The position numbers and the translations under genes are program-made. Below the pieces are notes generated by a model. That model saw nothing but the letters and a program-made list of their open reading frames with translations. It had not been told where the DNA came from and did not search any database. From JANRLT01 sp041736895 (GTDB taxonomy: Bacteria > Planctomycetota > Planctomycetia > Pirellulales > JALHPA01), in NCBI GenBank assembly GCA_041736895.1, contig JBGSSS010000210.1:1-64000 (forward strand): a stretch of 64,000 nucleotides of DNA, in the 5' to 3' direction. Of this stretch, positions 8,288 through 15,468 are shown one piece after another (position 1 is the first letter of the stretch; each line of letters opens with the position of its first letter).

Positions 8288-8662
8288 TTAACCTTGCGGC
8301 ACGGAGTGCATGCCAAACATATTCCCATCCGGATCGGTCCCAAGGGCGATGAACCCGTATTGGCCGATCGACATTTTTTCTTTAAAGATCTTCCCGCCCG
8401 CCGGCACGACCCGCGCCGCTTCGACCGCGCAATCGGCACAGCTAAAGTAGACGATCGTGCTGTTGCCGCCGGAGTGCATGCCGTCCATCTTCACGATCGC
8501 TCCGCCGGCACCCCATTGGCCCATCGCCATCGGAAACGCCCACATTTCGAGATCGCTTTGCAAGCGTTCGAGTTTTACCTGAAAGACGGTCTCGTAAAAC
8601 TGCTTGGCCCGTTCGATGTCTTGCACATAGATTTCGAACCAGGCGACGGCATTGTGGGACAT
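8288..8662 (-). CDS. VOC/glyoxalase-fold protein
   Basis: 124 residues from ATG 8662, which has GAGGAG upstream at good spacing; the longer frame to 8722 is less likely. It is a single vicinal-oxygen-chelate unit: an N-terminal AWFEIYVQDIERAKQFYETV start typical of 'predicted enzyme related to lactoylglutathione lyase', a central IVYFSCADCAVEAARVVPAG, and a C-terminal IALGTDPDGNMFGMHS, where the metal-binding Glu of glyoxalase I is replaced. It probably binds a metal or small molecule as a dimer; the substrate is unknown. Confidence 0.85.
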   Translation of the reverse strand: MSHNAVAWFEIYVQDIERAKQFYETVFQVKLERLQSDLEMWAFPMAMGQWGAGGAIVKMDGMHSGGNSTIVYFSCADCAVEAARVVPAGGKIFKEKMSIGQYGFIALGTDPDGNMFGMHSVPQG

Positions 8663-8696
8663 AGAGATACTCCTCAAAGTTGGACAAGAGTAGGCA

Positions 8697-8978
8697 TCAG
8701 TAAACTTCGTCGTGTGTGCCAACGCTCAATAAGAGAATCGTTTCCGTACCCGCATCGTCAACTAGATCGAAGACAATACGCAGATCATAAGCCACACTGC
8801 TCGCCCAGGAGTCCGCCAAGTCGCCTTTCAGTTTGTGCGTTCGCAACCGCGCATCAAAGGCGTCACTCTCCAAGAGCAGCAATGTTTCTTGCAGCGCCTC
8901 GCGCAGCTCGGGATTGCGTTTTACCAAGCGGCGGATAGCTCGCGCGAATCCCGGCGTTTGTTTCAGCGGGCGATTCAC
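8697..8978 (-). CDS. RelE/ParE-superfamily toxin (YafQ-like)
   Basis: 93 residues. Start is GTG 8978, overlapping the antitoxin stop as GTGA. The pattern KQTPGFARAIRRLVKRNPEL, then LRTHKLKGDLADSWASSV, YDLRIVFDLV and a C-terminal ILLLSVGTHDEVY is that of the mRNA-interferase YafQ/RelE group, including the conserved H-K-L-G, R-I and final G-H-x-Y like positions. It should cleave mRNA at the ribosome when not bound by its partner. The operon order antitoxin then toxin is standard for RelBE types. Intact and full length. Confidence 0.85.
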   Translation of the reverse strand: MNRPLKQTPGFARAIRRLVKRNPELREALQETLLLLESDAFDARLRTHKLKGDLADSWASSVAYDLRIVFDLVDDAGTETILLLSVGTHDEVY

Positions 8979-9187
8979 TGGTCGAGCTCCTCCAGAAAAT
9001 TTTTAGGATCGAACGGAGTAGCAAGACCCGCCTCAAAGTCGCGGCGGCCTTGCTGCACTTCCGTGATCACACGCTGCCGCCCTTGTTCGGCCAAGCGTTT
9101 TTGAATCAAAGCCACCAGTTCAGCTTGATCTTCCAAGGGCAAAAGTTCGACGACGGAGAGGGCGTTATTGAATGTTGTCGTGTTCAT
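8975..9187 (-). CDS. antitoxin of the RelE/ParE pair
   Basis: 70 residues from ATG 9187 (the ORF extends to 9208). Small, acidic and helical: VELLPLEDQAELVALIQKRL is the 'lpledqxelvxlixxrl' segment seen in short antitoxins paired with YafQ/ParE toxins, followed by a toxin-wrapping tail FDPKNFLEELDQ. It should neutralise the downstream toxin and repress the operon as a complex. The 4-base overlap with the toxin gene indicates translational coupling. Confidence 0.8.
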   Translation of the reverse strand: MNTTTFNNALSVVELLPLEDQAELVALIQKRLAEQGRQRVITEVQQGRRDFEAGLATPFDPKNFLEELDQ

Positions 9188-9253
9188 CGAAAACTCGTTT
9201 CGTGGCAAAAGATGATATTCAAATTATACCATCGCCCGCACGTCCCGGAAGAT

Positions 9254-9691
9254 TTATTGATTCAGTAACTCTAGCGTCCGCTCGTCCTCCGCGCCATCAT
9301 AATATTTCGCCAGGAGCCATTCAAACACCGAACCCTGGTCGCTCACCGTGGCGAAGAGCGTTGCGCACGAGCAGAGCTTCAAATCATCCGGCGCGCCGAG
9401 AATCTCGTTGATCGTGCGGCCGTTCACCGCTAGGACCAACTCCGCGCATTCGCGCAGCCGCGCGCCCAAAATCGAATGCGTCAAATACGCCCGGGCTTCG
9501 TCCGTCGATTGAATCGCGTAACGCTGGGCCAGCGAACCTGTGCCAAGGCCCGCGAACTGCGGAAAGATGAACCACATCCAGTGCGACTGCTTCCGGCCGG
9601 CGCGCAGTTCAGCGAGAACGTCGTTATAGACGGACTCTTGCGCATCGAGGAAGCGTTGCAGGTTATGCGGGTCAGAGGCGCTGGATTGCAT
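9254..9691 (-). CDS. DUF1810 family protein
   Basis: 145 residues from ATG 9691. It carries the whole DUF1810 pattern: DPHNLQRFLDAQ, VLAELRAGRKQSHWMWFIFP then QFAGLGTGSLAQRYAI, the EARAYLTHSILGARLRECAE segment, and the C-terminal KLCSCATLFATV and FEWLLAKYYDGAEDERTLEL. The family is widespread, cytoplasmic and of unknown biochemical role. A ~60-bp fragment matching the start of this gene is found at 11600-11661, so part of it has been duplicated. Confidence 0.88.
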   Translation of the reverse strand: MQSSASDPHNLQRFLDAQESVYNDVLAELRAGRKQSHWMWFIFPQFAGLGTGSLAQRYAIQSTDEARAYLTHSILGARLRECAELVLAVNGRTINEILGAPDDLKLCSCATLFATVSDQGSVFEWLLAKYYDGAEDERTLELLNQ

Positions 9692-9770
9692 TATGTCCTC
9701 ACACGATTTCTTGCTCAGCCGATTTCTGAATCGGAAGTTCCAGTTCATTTAAAAGCGCACCTGCACTCGG

Positions 9771-10120
9771 TTCATTTTTTTCTCTGTTGCGCCCAGCGCA
9801 ACACCCCAGGAGCCTGAAAAACGGGGCAAAAAATGGGGAAAACGCGGGAAAAACCACCGAAAAAGCGCGGAAAAAACACGAAAAAATCGCAAAAAGATCA
9901 GAAAAAAACGCAAAAAGAACGAAAAAATTCAGAAAAAAACGCAACTGTGCGCGCCCCCGATTTCCGGGTTTAACGGAACACCGATTCGAGCCTTCGCCAG
10001 AATCTCGCGGGGAATACCGCAGTCCACGGCTCGCTCGGTCGGGCCAAAGCCGGACAAAGCGTGCGCCGCGCTATTTTTTTGTGTTGCCTTTAAAGGCAAC
10101 CTTCGTTGGGCTTTTTCATT
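9771..10120. ncRNA. A-rich duplicated element, copy A (candidate structured RNA)
   Basis: About 350 bp nearly the same in length and order as 51919-52270. Features shared by both copies: a left hairpin (GTTGCGC-CCA-GCGCAAC, 9786-9802); an A-rich tract with short repeats of the form AAAAAAnCGCAAAAAGAnC (about 9871-9945); a block GTGCGCGCCCCC; GGACAAAGCG; and a right palindrome GTTGCCTTTAAAGGCAAC (10083-10100) followed by a short T-run. Single-base length differences between the copies argue against protein coding. Strand is not established; the layout reads naturally on the plus strand. Confidence 0.5.
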
Positions 10121-10384
10121 ACTTCGTGCGCCCTAGCAGCGCCTCACATTGCGGCTCTGCCCGGGGCAAGCCACGCGCGCAGCCCTACCCAACGCGCGCA
10201 GCACTGAGTGATCTCATGTATACTATATATGGAGATATTTGTCAAGCCCAGTATTTTTGTGCCAGTGCCACTGGCTCGGCCAGTGCTCGCTTGGGCGCGG
10301 CGGTCAAATCCTAAATCGGCGCAGACCATCTGAATCTTGCGATTGCTTAGAATCCTACGCAAAGAACTTTTCGAACGACCTACC
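10121..10384. other. intergenic, one small palindrome
   Basis: No gene. At 10263-10285 is CAGTGCCACTGGCTCGGCCAGTG, also present at 35508-35532. The stretch around 10200-10240 (ATGTATACTATATATGGAG) is unusually AT-rich for this window. Confidence 0.5.
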
Positions 10385-10819
10385 TCAACTCAACGGCGGC
10401 GGTGGATAGTGCCTGTTCTTATCGAGCTCTTGACGCGCGTTATATTCCGGCGGCTCGAGCGAAGGAAATGGCAGCGAGGGGAGCAGCGAAAACGAATCAC
10501 TCTGCGCCACACCGAACAGCATGGCAAACAGTTGCACGGCCAATCCGACAAGGAAGCCGACCAAGGTGCAGCCAAATAGAATCACCAAGGGGATCAAGAC
10601 GAGCGCCATGACGGTGGAACGTTCACTCCAAGTGGCAGCGTAGATGACGATCGTGATGAACGCTCCGAATCCGCCCATCTGAAGCCCAGCGACGATGCCT
10701 TGACGCAGGTATTTTGTGTGCGCGGCGGACGCCAATGTGGCGGCACTTGCCGACGGCCGCAGTTCGGCCTGCGGCGCGGCATAGGGATTCTCCTCCGCAG
10801 GTGTTACGTCTTGTGACAT
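10385..10819 (-). CDS. NPY-motif membrane protein (cluster gene 4)
   Basis: 144 residues from ATG 10819; the longer frame to 10954 lies within the upstream neighbour. The head reads MSQDVTPAEENPYAAPQAEL, the NPYxAPQ signature. Two to three membrane spans follow (GIVAGLQMGGFGAFITIVIY, VMALVLIPLVILFGCTLVGF, and LAVQLFAMLFGVA). The tail is Pro-rich (HYPPPPLS). Last gene of a four-gene run of related proteins on the minus strand. Function unknown. Confidence 0.7.
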   Translation of the reverse strand: MSQDVTPAEENPYAAPQAELRPSASAATLASAAHTKYLRQGIVAGLQMGGFGAFITIVIYAATWSERSTVMALVLIPLVILFGCTLVGFLVGLAVQLFAMLFGVAQSDSFSLLPSLPFPSLEPPEYNARQELDKNRHYPPPPLS

Positions 10820-10832
10820 GGGAATTATTCTC

Positions 10833-11189
10833 TCAATCATCCACTTCAAGCAACTGGTACGGTCTTCGCCAGCCGAAATCTTGCAGCATGCGATCGGTGA
10901 TGGCGGCGACCGCGCCGAGCAATAACCCGCCAACAATGCAGACAGGTAAGGCAACGATGATATAGACGAACGCCATCAATAGCCAATAACCCGGCAGTTG
11001 CCAGCCCATCCGCATGATGAGATACATTACCAGACAGCAGCCTGCTAGAAAGCCAAGCTGATAGCCGTGTTGCATGAAATACCAGCGAGTCTCGTTCGTC
11101 CGAGTCGGTGCGGCAGCATGTTCTGCGGCGATGAGCTGTGTCTGCGGGGAAGTATAAGGATTCTCCTGCGCATGTTTGGATTCATTCAC
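10833..11189 (-). CDS. NPY-motif membrane protein (cluster gene 3)
   Basis: 118 residues. The GTG start (11189) overlaps the stop of the upstream gene as GTGA, so the two are translationally coupled. Head MNESKHAQENPYTSPQTQL has the NPYxxPQ motif. Three hydrophobic segments follow (GYQLGFLAGCCLVMYLIM, LPGYWLLMAFVYIIVALPV, and IVGGLLLGAVAAITD). The C-terminus is short and charged. Same plan as its neighbours, which suggests tandem duplication and divergence. Confidence 0.7.
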   Translation of the reverse strand: MNESKHAQENPYTSPQTQLIAAEHAAAPTRTNETRWYFMQHGYQLGFLAGCCLVMYLIMRMGWQLPGYWLLMAFVYIIVALPVCIVGGLLLGAVAAITDRMLQDFGWRRPYQLLEVDD

Positions 11190-11557
11190 GAAGCACCTCG
11201 CACTTCTTCGTCGTTGCTTGCAGCAAGACTCGATTCAGCGAACGAATCCGGCATCACCAACACAAAACAAGCATACGCGATTCCCCAGGCAAGCCCCAGC
11301 ACCATCGTCACGACGATGAAGACGCCGGCAATCAACAACAAGTTCTGCGCATTGGCTTGATAGCCGCTGAGCAGGCGCGCCAGATACAGCAGGATCATCG
11401 AGAGCGACGCGACCAGCCCGGCGGTCAAGCCGCGAACCATGCCGCGCCAGAGATACTTCCCCGGGAAGCGCCGCACGTTGCGGCCATGCGGCTGCTCATT
11501 CGCCGCGCGAAGGTTGGTCGTCTGCGGAGCTTCGTAGGCGTTCACTTGTGCTTGCAT
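11186..11557 (-). CDS. NPY-motif membrane protein (cluster gene 2)
   Basis: 123 residues from ATG 11557. Head MQAQVNAYEAPQTTNLR has a variant of the motif with NAY for NPY. Two strong membrane segments (MVRGLTAGLVASLSMILLYL and NLLLIAGVFIVVTMVLGLAW) and a third (GIAYACFVLVM). The frame continues upstream to 11689, but that part contains a piece of a DUF1810 gene and is not likely to be translated as one protein. The stop overlaps the start of the next gene. Confidence 0.7.
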   Translation of the reverse strand: MQAQVNAYEAPQTTNLRAANEQPHGRNVRRFPGKYLWRGMVRGLTAGLVASLSMILLYLARLLSGYQANAQNLLLIAGVFIVVTMVLGLAWGIAYACFVLVMPDSFAESSLAASNDEEVRGAS

Positions 11558-11599
11558 CGTTTGCCCCTGAGGTCGCGACGGAGAAATGATCGCGCCGCC

Positions 11600-11661
11600 A
11601 TAGACCAGTTCTTGCGCGTCGAGGAAGCGTTGCATGTTGTGCGGGTCAGGGGTAGGGTTCA
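11600..11661 (-). pseudogene. DUF1810 gene fragment
   Basis: On the minus strand this reads MNPTPDPHNMQRFLDAQELV followed by YGGA, closely matching residues 1-28 of the intact DUF1810 protein encoded at 9254-9691 (DPHNLQRFLDAQESVYNDV). The DNA is similarly close. The remainder of the gene is absent. The fragment lies between two NPY-motif genes, about 2 kb from the intact copy. Confidence 0.65.
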
Positions 11662-11987
11662 TCTGTTGGCGGCTCGTCTTTTGAAGCAAATGATTGCTGT
11701 TGGACTCGGGTTCCAGACACGCTTCCTAGATAAAGTCCAATACTGGAACTTAGGATTCCGATCATCGTGAATGCGATGAGATAGTCGATCGTAGTTCGCG
11801 GGCTCGATCGGTGAGTTTTAACTTCAGGTAGATAGAGAGAGGACATTAGCGCGGCGATAAAAATTGCCGACCAAAACGCGATGCGGCCATTAAACTTGTT
11901 TGTGTAGATGACTTTGGGCGGAGCCTTTAGTAGTTCAGCCTGCGGCGCGGCGTAGGGATTATCGAGCGGAGCCGGTTCGTTGTTCAT
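11646..11987 (-). CDS. NPY-motif membrane protein (cluster gene 1)
   Basis: 113 residues, ATG 11987. Head MNNEPAPLDNPYAAPQAELL is the clearest copy of the motif. Two membrane helices are seen (RIAFWSAIFIAALMSSLYLP and TTIDYLIAFTMIGILSSSIG then LYLGS). The C-terminal tail is polar (KDEPPTDEPYP). First gene of the run. The last codons overlap the DUF1810 fragment region. Confidence 0.7.
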   Translation of the reverse strand: MNNEPAPLDNPYAAPQAELLKAPPKVIYTNKFNGRIAFWSAIFIAALMSSLYLPEVKTHRSSPRTTIDYLIAFTMIGILSSSIGLYLGSVSGTRVQQQSFASKDEPPTDEPYP

Positions 11988-12148
11988 GATGGTTATTTCA
12001 GGCGGACTAGATCATCAATGCGAGAACCGCAAAACCATTATAACTCTTCACGGGTACAGACTTGAGTCACTTGATCCCCTAGTTCCGCCGCGTTTCGTCG
12101 TTTACCATAAGGAATTGCCCAGAATATCGCCAATTTGCCCCACACCCG

Positions 12149-13108
12149 ATGCTGCAAACCGAACGCCCCCGCGCCGAACCTGTGCCGATCCCCGCGAACC
12201 TGCGCAGCACGCAGCCCGGCGGCGGCAAGTGCTACGCGCTGGAGTTGGCTTGGGGCCGTTGGCGGCGGGCGTGGCTCAAGAAATTTCGCCCTGGTTACGT
12301 GCGCCGCATGGCGGAGACGATGACCGGCAGCGACGAAGGCGCGCCGCATGAAATTCTCGATCCGCGCGACCTCAAGTACGCGCGCAATCAATGCACCGCC
12401 GCGTGGGCTTCCGAGCACGATCCGTTTCGCTGGCGCAATCACGTCGGCTTCGCACGCTGGGGCTTATGCGAACTGCTGATGATGGGTGGGTTCTGGCTCG
12501 CTGCGACAATTGGACTCGTGTTTCTGCCCGGCGCTTGGGCTTGGACGGCGCTCGTGCCGGGCATCGTGCTGGTGCTGATCGTCTGGTTCTTCCGCGACCC
12601 GCCGCGGCGGATTGCCACGGAGCCGGGACTGGTGGTTTCGCCCGCCGATGGAAAGCTGGTCGAGGTGACACCGCTCGCGCATCATGATTTTGTCGGCGGG
12701 CCGGCGTATAGAATTGGCATCTTTCTTTCGATTTTCAACGTTCACATCAACCGCTCGCCCGTCAAAAGCCGGGTGATTCAATTACAATATTCTCCAGGCA
12801 AGTTCCTCAACGCGCTCGATCCCGAAAGCGCGCTGTTGAACGAGAACCTCTGGATCGGCCTCGAAGAAGAAGAAGCACCCCATCGCAAAATGGTTGTCCG
12901 GCAGATCTCGGGTTTGATCGCGCGGCGGATCGTGTGCGACTTGCGCCCGGGCGAAGTGATCGAGCGCGGGCAGAAGTTCGGCATGATCAAGTTCGGCTCG
13001 CGCACGGAGTTGATCCTGCCGCAAGCGGGGTTCGAGTTGCTCGTCAAACCGGGCCAGATGCTGCAAGCCGGCAGCACCGTGCTGGGGAAGTATGCGGAAG
13101 CGACGTAG
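12149..13108 (+). CDS. psd: phosphatidylserine decarboxylase
   Basis: 319 residues. The enzyme converts phosphatidylserine to phosphatidylethanolamine at the membrane after self-cleavage that makes a pyruvoyl group. Visible signs: two adjacent membrane segments (GLCELLMMGGFWLAATIGLV and GAWAWTALVPGIVLVLIVWF), VVSPADGKLVEV, IGIFLSIFNVHINRSPV, and the cleavage region FGMIKFGSRTELILP, where the Gly-Ser bond of the short 'archaeal-type' Psd is expected. The ~95-residue N-terminal extension before the membrane segments is longer than usual, so a downstream start is possible. pssA follows 148 bases later, giving the full PS-to-PE route. Confidence 0.88.
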   Translation: MLQTERPRAEPVPIPANLRSTQPGGGKCYALELAWGRWRRAWLKKFRPGYVRRMAETMTGSDEGAPHEILDPRDLKYARNQCTAAWASEHDPFRWRNHVGFARWGLCELLMMGGFWLAATIGLVFLPGAWAWTALVPGIVLVLIVWFFRDPPRRIATEPGLVVSPADGKLVEVTPLAHHDFVGGPAYRIGIFLSIFNVHINRSPVKSRVIQLQYSPGKFLNALDPESALLNENLWIGLEEEEAPHRKMVVRQISGLIARRIVCDLRPGEVIERGQKFGMIKFGSRTELILPQAGFELLVKPGQMLQAGSTVLGKYAEAT

Positions 13109-13151
13109 TTCAATAGAGAAGTATGCTCCGAGTAGGAACGCTCCTAGCAGA

Positions 13152-13179
13152 AACGCTCCTCTTCGAGTCGCCGCTAAAC
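13152..13179 (-). repeat. dispersed repeat, 28 bp (copy 1)
   Basis: The reverse complement of this segment (GTTTAGCGGCGACTCGAAGA then GGAGCGTT) is identical to 28387-28414. Both copies are intergenic. Confidence 0.75.
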
Positions 13180-13213
13180 GAAAGAATCATTAAGCATCAC
13201 TGCCGCAGCATCT

Positions 13214-13242
13214 CCAATCCCGAATCCCCAACCCCTAATCCC
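13214..13242 (+). repeat. C-rich heptamer array upstream of pssA
   Basis: Units CCAATCC, CGAATCC, CCAACCC, CTAATCC in direct tandem, ending about 14 bases before the pssA start. One of four such arrays immediately upstream of start codons in this window. Confidence 0.75.
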
Positions 13243-13256
13243 TCGCGCAGCGACAA

Positions 13257-14201
13257 ATGATTCGCCAGGAACCAACGCCGTTGAATGATCCGCCGTCCGG
13301 ACGGCGGCGATTTGGGCGCGGGCCACGGCGCTTGCGGGCGGTGGCCGTGCTGCCGACGTTGTTCACGCTGGGGAATTTGGTCTGCGGTTTTTTTGCGATC
13401 GCCGTGACTTCGCGGATTCATAAACCGGAATCGGCCGAAACTCCGATTACTCAGAAAATCAATTTTCAAATTCCCTGGTCTCTGGAAATCCCTTGGACTC
13501 TGGATTCGACCGACCCGACGCACAACATGATGCTCGCCGGGTGGCTCATCTTTCTGGCGATGATTTTCGACGCGCTCGATGGTCACGTCGCGCGGCTGAC
13601 CAAGGCTTCATCGCAATTCGGCGCACAGTTGGATAGTCTCTGCGATGCGGTGACGTTCGGCGTCGCGCCGGGATTATTGCTGGTAAAAATGGTTCCATCC
13701 TTTGAATATTATTACTCGGGGGCGGTGTGGATTATCGCTGCCGTCTACGCCTGTTGTGCGGTACTGCGGCTTGCGCGGTTCAATGTCGAGACGGGCGAAA
13801 AAGACGATCATTCGACGTTCCAGGGCTTGCCTAGTCCGGCGGCCGCGGCGAGTATCGCGGGGTTTGCGATTTTGTTTTACACGCTGCGCGTCGAAACGCC
13901 ACGGTATGAATGGAAGCCTTCGTTGGACACGGTGGTCCAGCATGTGTTGCCATTTTTTGCACTGGCCGTGGCGCTGCTCATGGTCTCGCGCATTCCCTAT
14001 CCGCACATCGTCAACCGTATGTTCCGCGGCAAGAAAAGCTTCGGCCACTTGGTCGGCTTGATCTTTGGCATCGTCGCGATCGCCATGATCCGCGGCTATG
14101 CGGTGCCGCTCGTGAGTTGCGCCTTTGTCCTTGGCCCGCTGTTCATTTTTCTTTGGCGTCGCTGGCGCGAGCCGGAACCAGAGCCGGAGAGTTTGTTTTG
14201 A
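13257..14201 (+). CDS. pssA: CDP-diacylglycerol-serine O-phosphatidyltransferase
   Basis: 314 residues. It makes phosphatidylserine from CDP-diacylglycerol and serine in the inner membrane. The CDP-alcohol phosphatidyltransferase signature D-x2-DG-x2-AR-x8-G-x3-D-x3-D is intact as DALDGHVARLTKASSQFGAQ then LDSLCDAVTFG (about residues 102-132). Hydrophobic helices before and after complete the polytopic fold. The N-terminal ~35 residues are basic. The ATG at 13257 is preceded by a C-rich heptamer array rather than a clear Shine-Dalgarno. It lies between psd and ribE. Confidence 0.92.
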   Translation: MIRQEPTPLNDPPSGRRRFGRGPRRLRAVAVLPTLFTLGNLVCGFFAIAVTSRIHKPESAETPITQKINFQIPWSLEIPWTLDSTDPTHNMMLAGWLIFLAMIFDALDGHVARLTKASSQFGAQLDSLCDAVTFGVAPGLLLVKMVPSFEYYYSGAVWIIAAVYACCAVLRLARFNVETGEKDDHSTFQGLPSPAAAASIAGFAILFYTLRVETPRYEWKPSLDTVVQHVLPFFALAVALLMVSRIPYPHIVNRMFRGKKSFGHLVGLIFGIVAIAMIRGYAVPLVSCAFVLGPLFIFLWRRWREPEPEPESLF

Positions 14202-14234
14202 GTTGGGCCTTGGGCGCTGGCTATTGGGCGCTGG
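14202..14234 (-). repeat. C-rich heptamer array, inverted orientation
   Basis: Read on the minus strand: CCAGCGC, CCAATAG, CCAGCGC, CCAAGGC, CCAACT. It starts right after the pssA stop and faces the forward array at 14311-14341 across a ~75-base spacer. Confidence 0.6.
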
Positions 14235-14310
14235 TCAGCATTTTGATGCAGAGTTCTCTCTCGAATAATTCATTGGTTCTTGAAGCATCGTTTAACTTTG
14301 TAATTCTCCG

Positions 14311-14341
14311 ACCAACGCCCAATCCCCAACGCCCACAACCC
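14311..14341 (+). repeat. C-rich heptamer array upstream of ribE
   Basis: Units CCAACGC, CCAATCC, CCAACGC, CCACAAC, CC run directly into the ATG of ribE. No Shine-Dalgarno is visible. Confidence 0.7.
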
Positions 14342-14932
14342 ATGTTCACCGGTCTCGTCGAACATTGCTTGCCATTGACCGCGGTGATCGAAGAGCCGCC
14401 GGGGCGAAGGCTCGTGCTCGCCGTGCCGGCCTATCGCAGTGAGATTACGCTGGGCGAGAGCATCGCAATTAACGGGTGCTGTCTGACCGTCGTCGAGATC
14501 GATGGGGACAAGCTCCATTTCCAAGCCGGACCCGAGACGCTCGCGCGGACGAACCTGGGCCAGCTTGCGACCGGCAGCCGGGTGAACATTGAGCGCTCGC
14601 TACGCTTTGGTGATCGGCTCGGCGGGCATTTGGTTACGGGGCACATCGATGGCGGCGGCACGGTCGCAAGGCGCGAGGATGTCGCCGATTGGTCGACGTT
14701 TTACTTCGCCGCGCCGCCGAACCTGCTCCGGCAAATGGCGAGCAAAGGCTCCATCGCCGTCGATGGCGTGAGCCTGACCTTGGTCGAGGTCACCGACCAA
14801 CACTTCTCGGTCCAACTCATTCCGCACACACTCGCCGTGACGACACTCGGCGCGAAAAAGGTTGGCGATGCGGTGAACCTGGAAACGGATCTGCTGGCCA
14901 AGTATGTCGAGCGGCAGTTGGTGTCCAAGTAG
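14342..14932 (+). CDS. ribE: riboflavin synthase alpha chain
   Basis: 196 residues, starting with the diagnostic MFTGLVEH. Riboflavin synthase dismutates two 6,7-dimethyl-8-ribityllumazine molecules to riboflavin. Two lumazine-binding barrels are visible: residues 1-95, with the GESIAINGCCLTV motif, LARTNLG and VNIERSLRFGDRLGGHLVTG, then HIDG; and residues 97-190, with IAVDGVSLTLVEV, LIPHTLAVTTLG and VNLETDLLAKYVER. The stop codon TAG (14930-14932) is part of the GTAG head of a REP hairpin that follows directly. Confidence 0.95.
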   Translation: MFTGLVEHCLPLTAVIEEPPGRRLVLAVPAYRSEITLGESIAINGCCLTVVEIDGDKLHFQAGPETLARTNLGQLATGSRVNIERSLRFGDRLGGHLVTGHIDGGGTVARREDVADWSTFYFAAPPNLLRQMASKGSIAVDGVSLTLVEVTDQHFSVQLIPHTLAVTTLGAKKVGDAVNLETDLLAKYVERQLVSK

Positions 14933-14950
14933 TGTGGGCTTCAGCCCACA
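14929..14950 (+). repeat. REP hairpin with GTAG head (overlaps ribE stop)
   Basis: GTAG followed by the perfect hairpin TGTGGGCTTCAGCCCACA. The TAG of the head is the ribE stop codon. Confidence 0.7.
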
Positions 14951-15009
14951 CGTCAAAAAGCCATGGCATAGCAATGAGCGCAAGTTTCAACGGCCACAAC
15001 TGCCGCTGC

Positions 15010-15429
15010 TCATTTCTTCCTCGACACGAGTGGAAACACAAACTGCTTCTCGCCATCGGCCGTGACATCGGCCGTCAGTTTGCTCTGCAGGTTGTACTCC
15101 GCGGGAAGGTATTGTTCGCGCGACCCCGTGGTTTCGCTATGGGGGTCCGACCCGGTTTTGTCGCGAACGGCGGTGATCTCGACCCGCAGTTTGCCCAGCG
15201 GTTTGCAGTTCAGCGAGAACTTGCCGTCAATCACCTTGCCGATGCCGGCAGGGAGTTGGTCGCTGGTAAAGAATTTGATGTTTCCTTCGGGCAAGTTCAC
15301 TCCGTCAAATGTCACGCTACCGCTGACCGGGACGGTGTCTTTCGGCCCGCAGCCGCTGAAGCATATCAGCGCGATGCAACCCAAGCTGGCCCAAATGCCC
15401 TGGTATTGCCGTAAGGCGTGACGCGCCAA
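15010..15429 (-). CDS. secreted lipoprotein, transthyretin/carboxypeptidase-regulatory-like
   Basis: 139 residues. The start is TTG 15429, supported by GAGGAG five bases upstream. A lipoprotein signal ends in LICFSGC (Cys near residue 27). The mature part begins VPVSGSVTFDGVNLPEGNIK, the beta-sandwich start common in planctomycete lipoproteins with a carboxypeptidase-regulatory-like fold, then continues as short beta strands. It lies just downstream of a DUF1559 pseudopilin gene; that pairing is frequent in planctomycetes and suggests a joint surface role, which is unproven. Confidence 0.75.
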   Translation of the reverse strand: MARHALRQYQGIWASLGCIALICFSGCGPKDTVPVSGSVTFDGVNLPEGNIKFFTSDQLPAGIGKVIDGKFSLNCKPLGKLRVEITAVRDKTGSDPHSETTGSREQYLPAEYNLQSKLTADVTADGEKQFVFPLVSRKK

Positions 15430-15468
15430 GAGAACTCCTCAAAAAAGAAGATGGCTTCGATCTGCCAC

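Noticed and set aside
9787..10314. A 175-residue open frame rich in Lys and Arg (KIAKRSEKNAKRTKK) across copy A of the A-rich element.
   Set aside because: The matching frame in copy B is shifted by a single-base length difference before the A-tract, and substitutions fall on all codon positions. The frame is an effect of the A-rich sequence.
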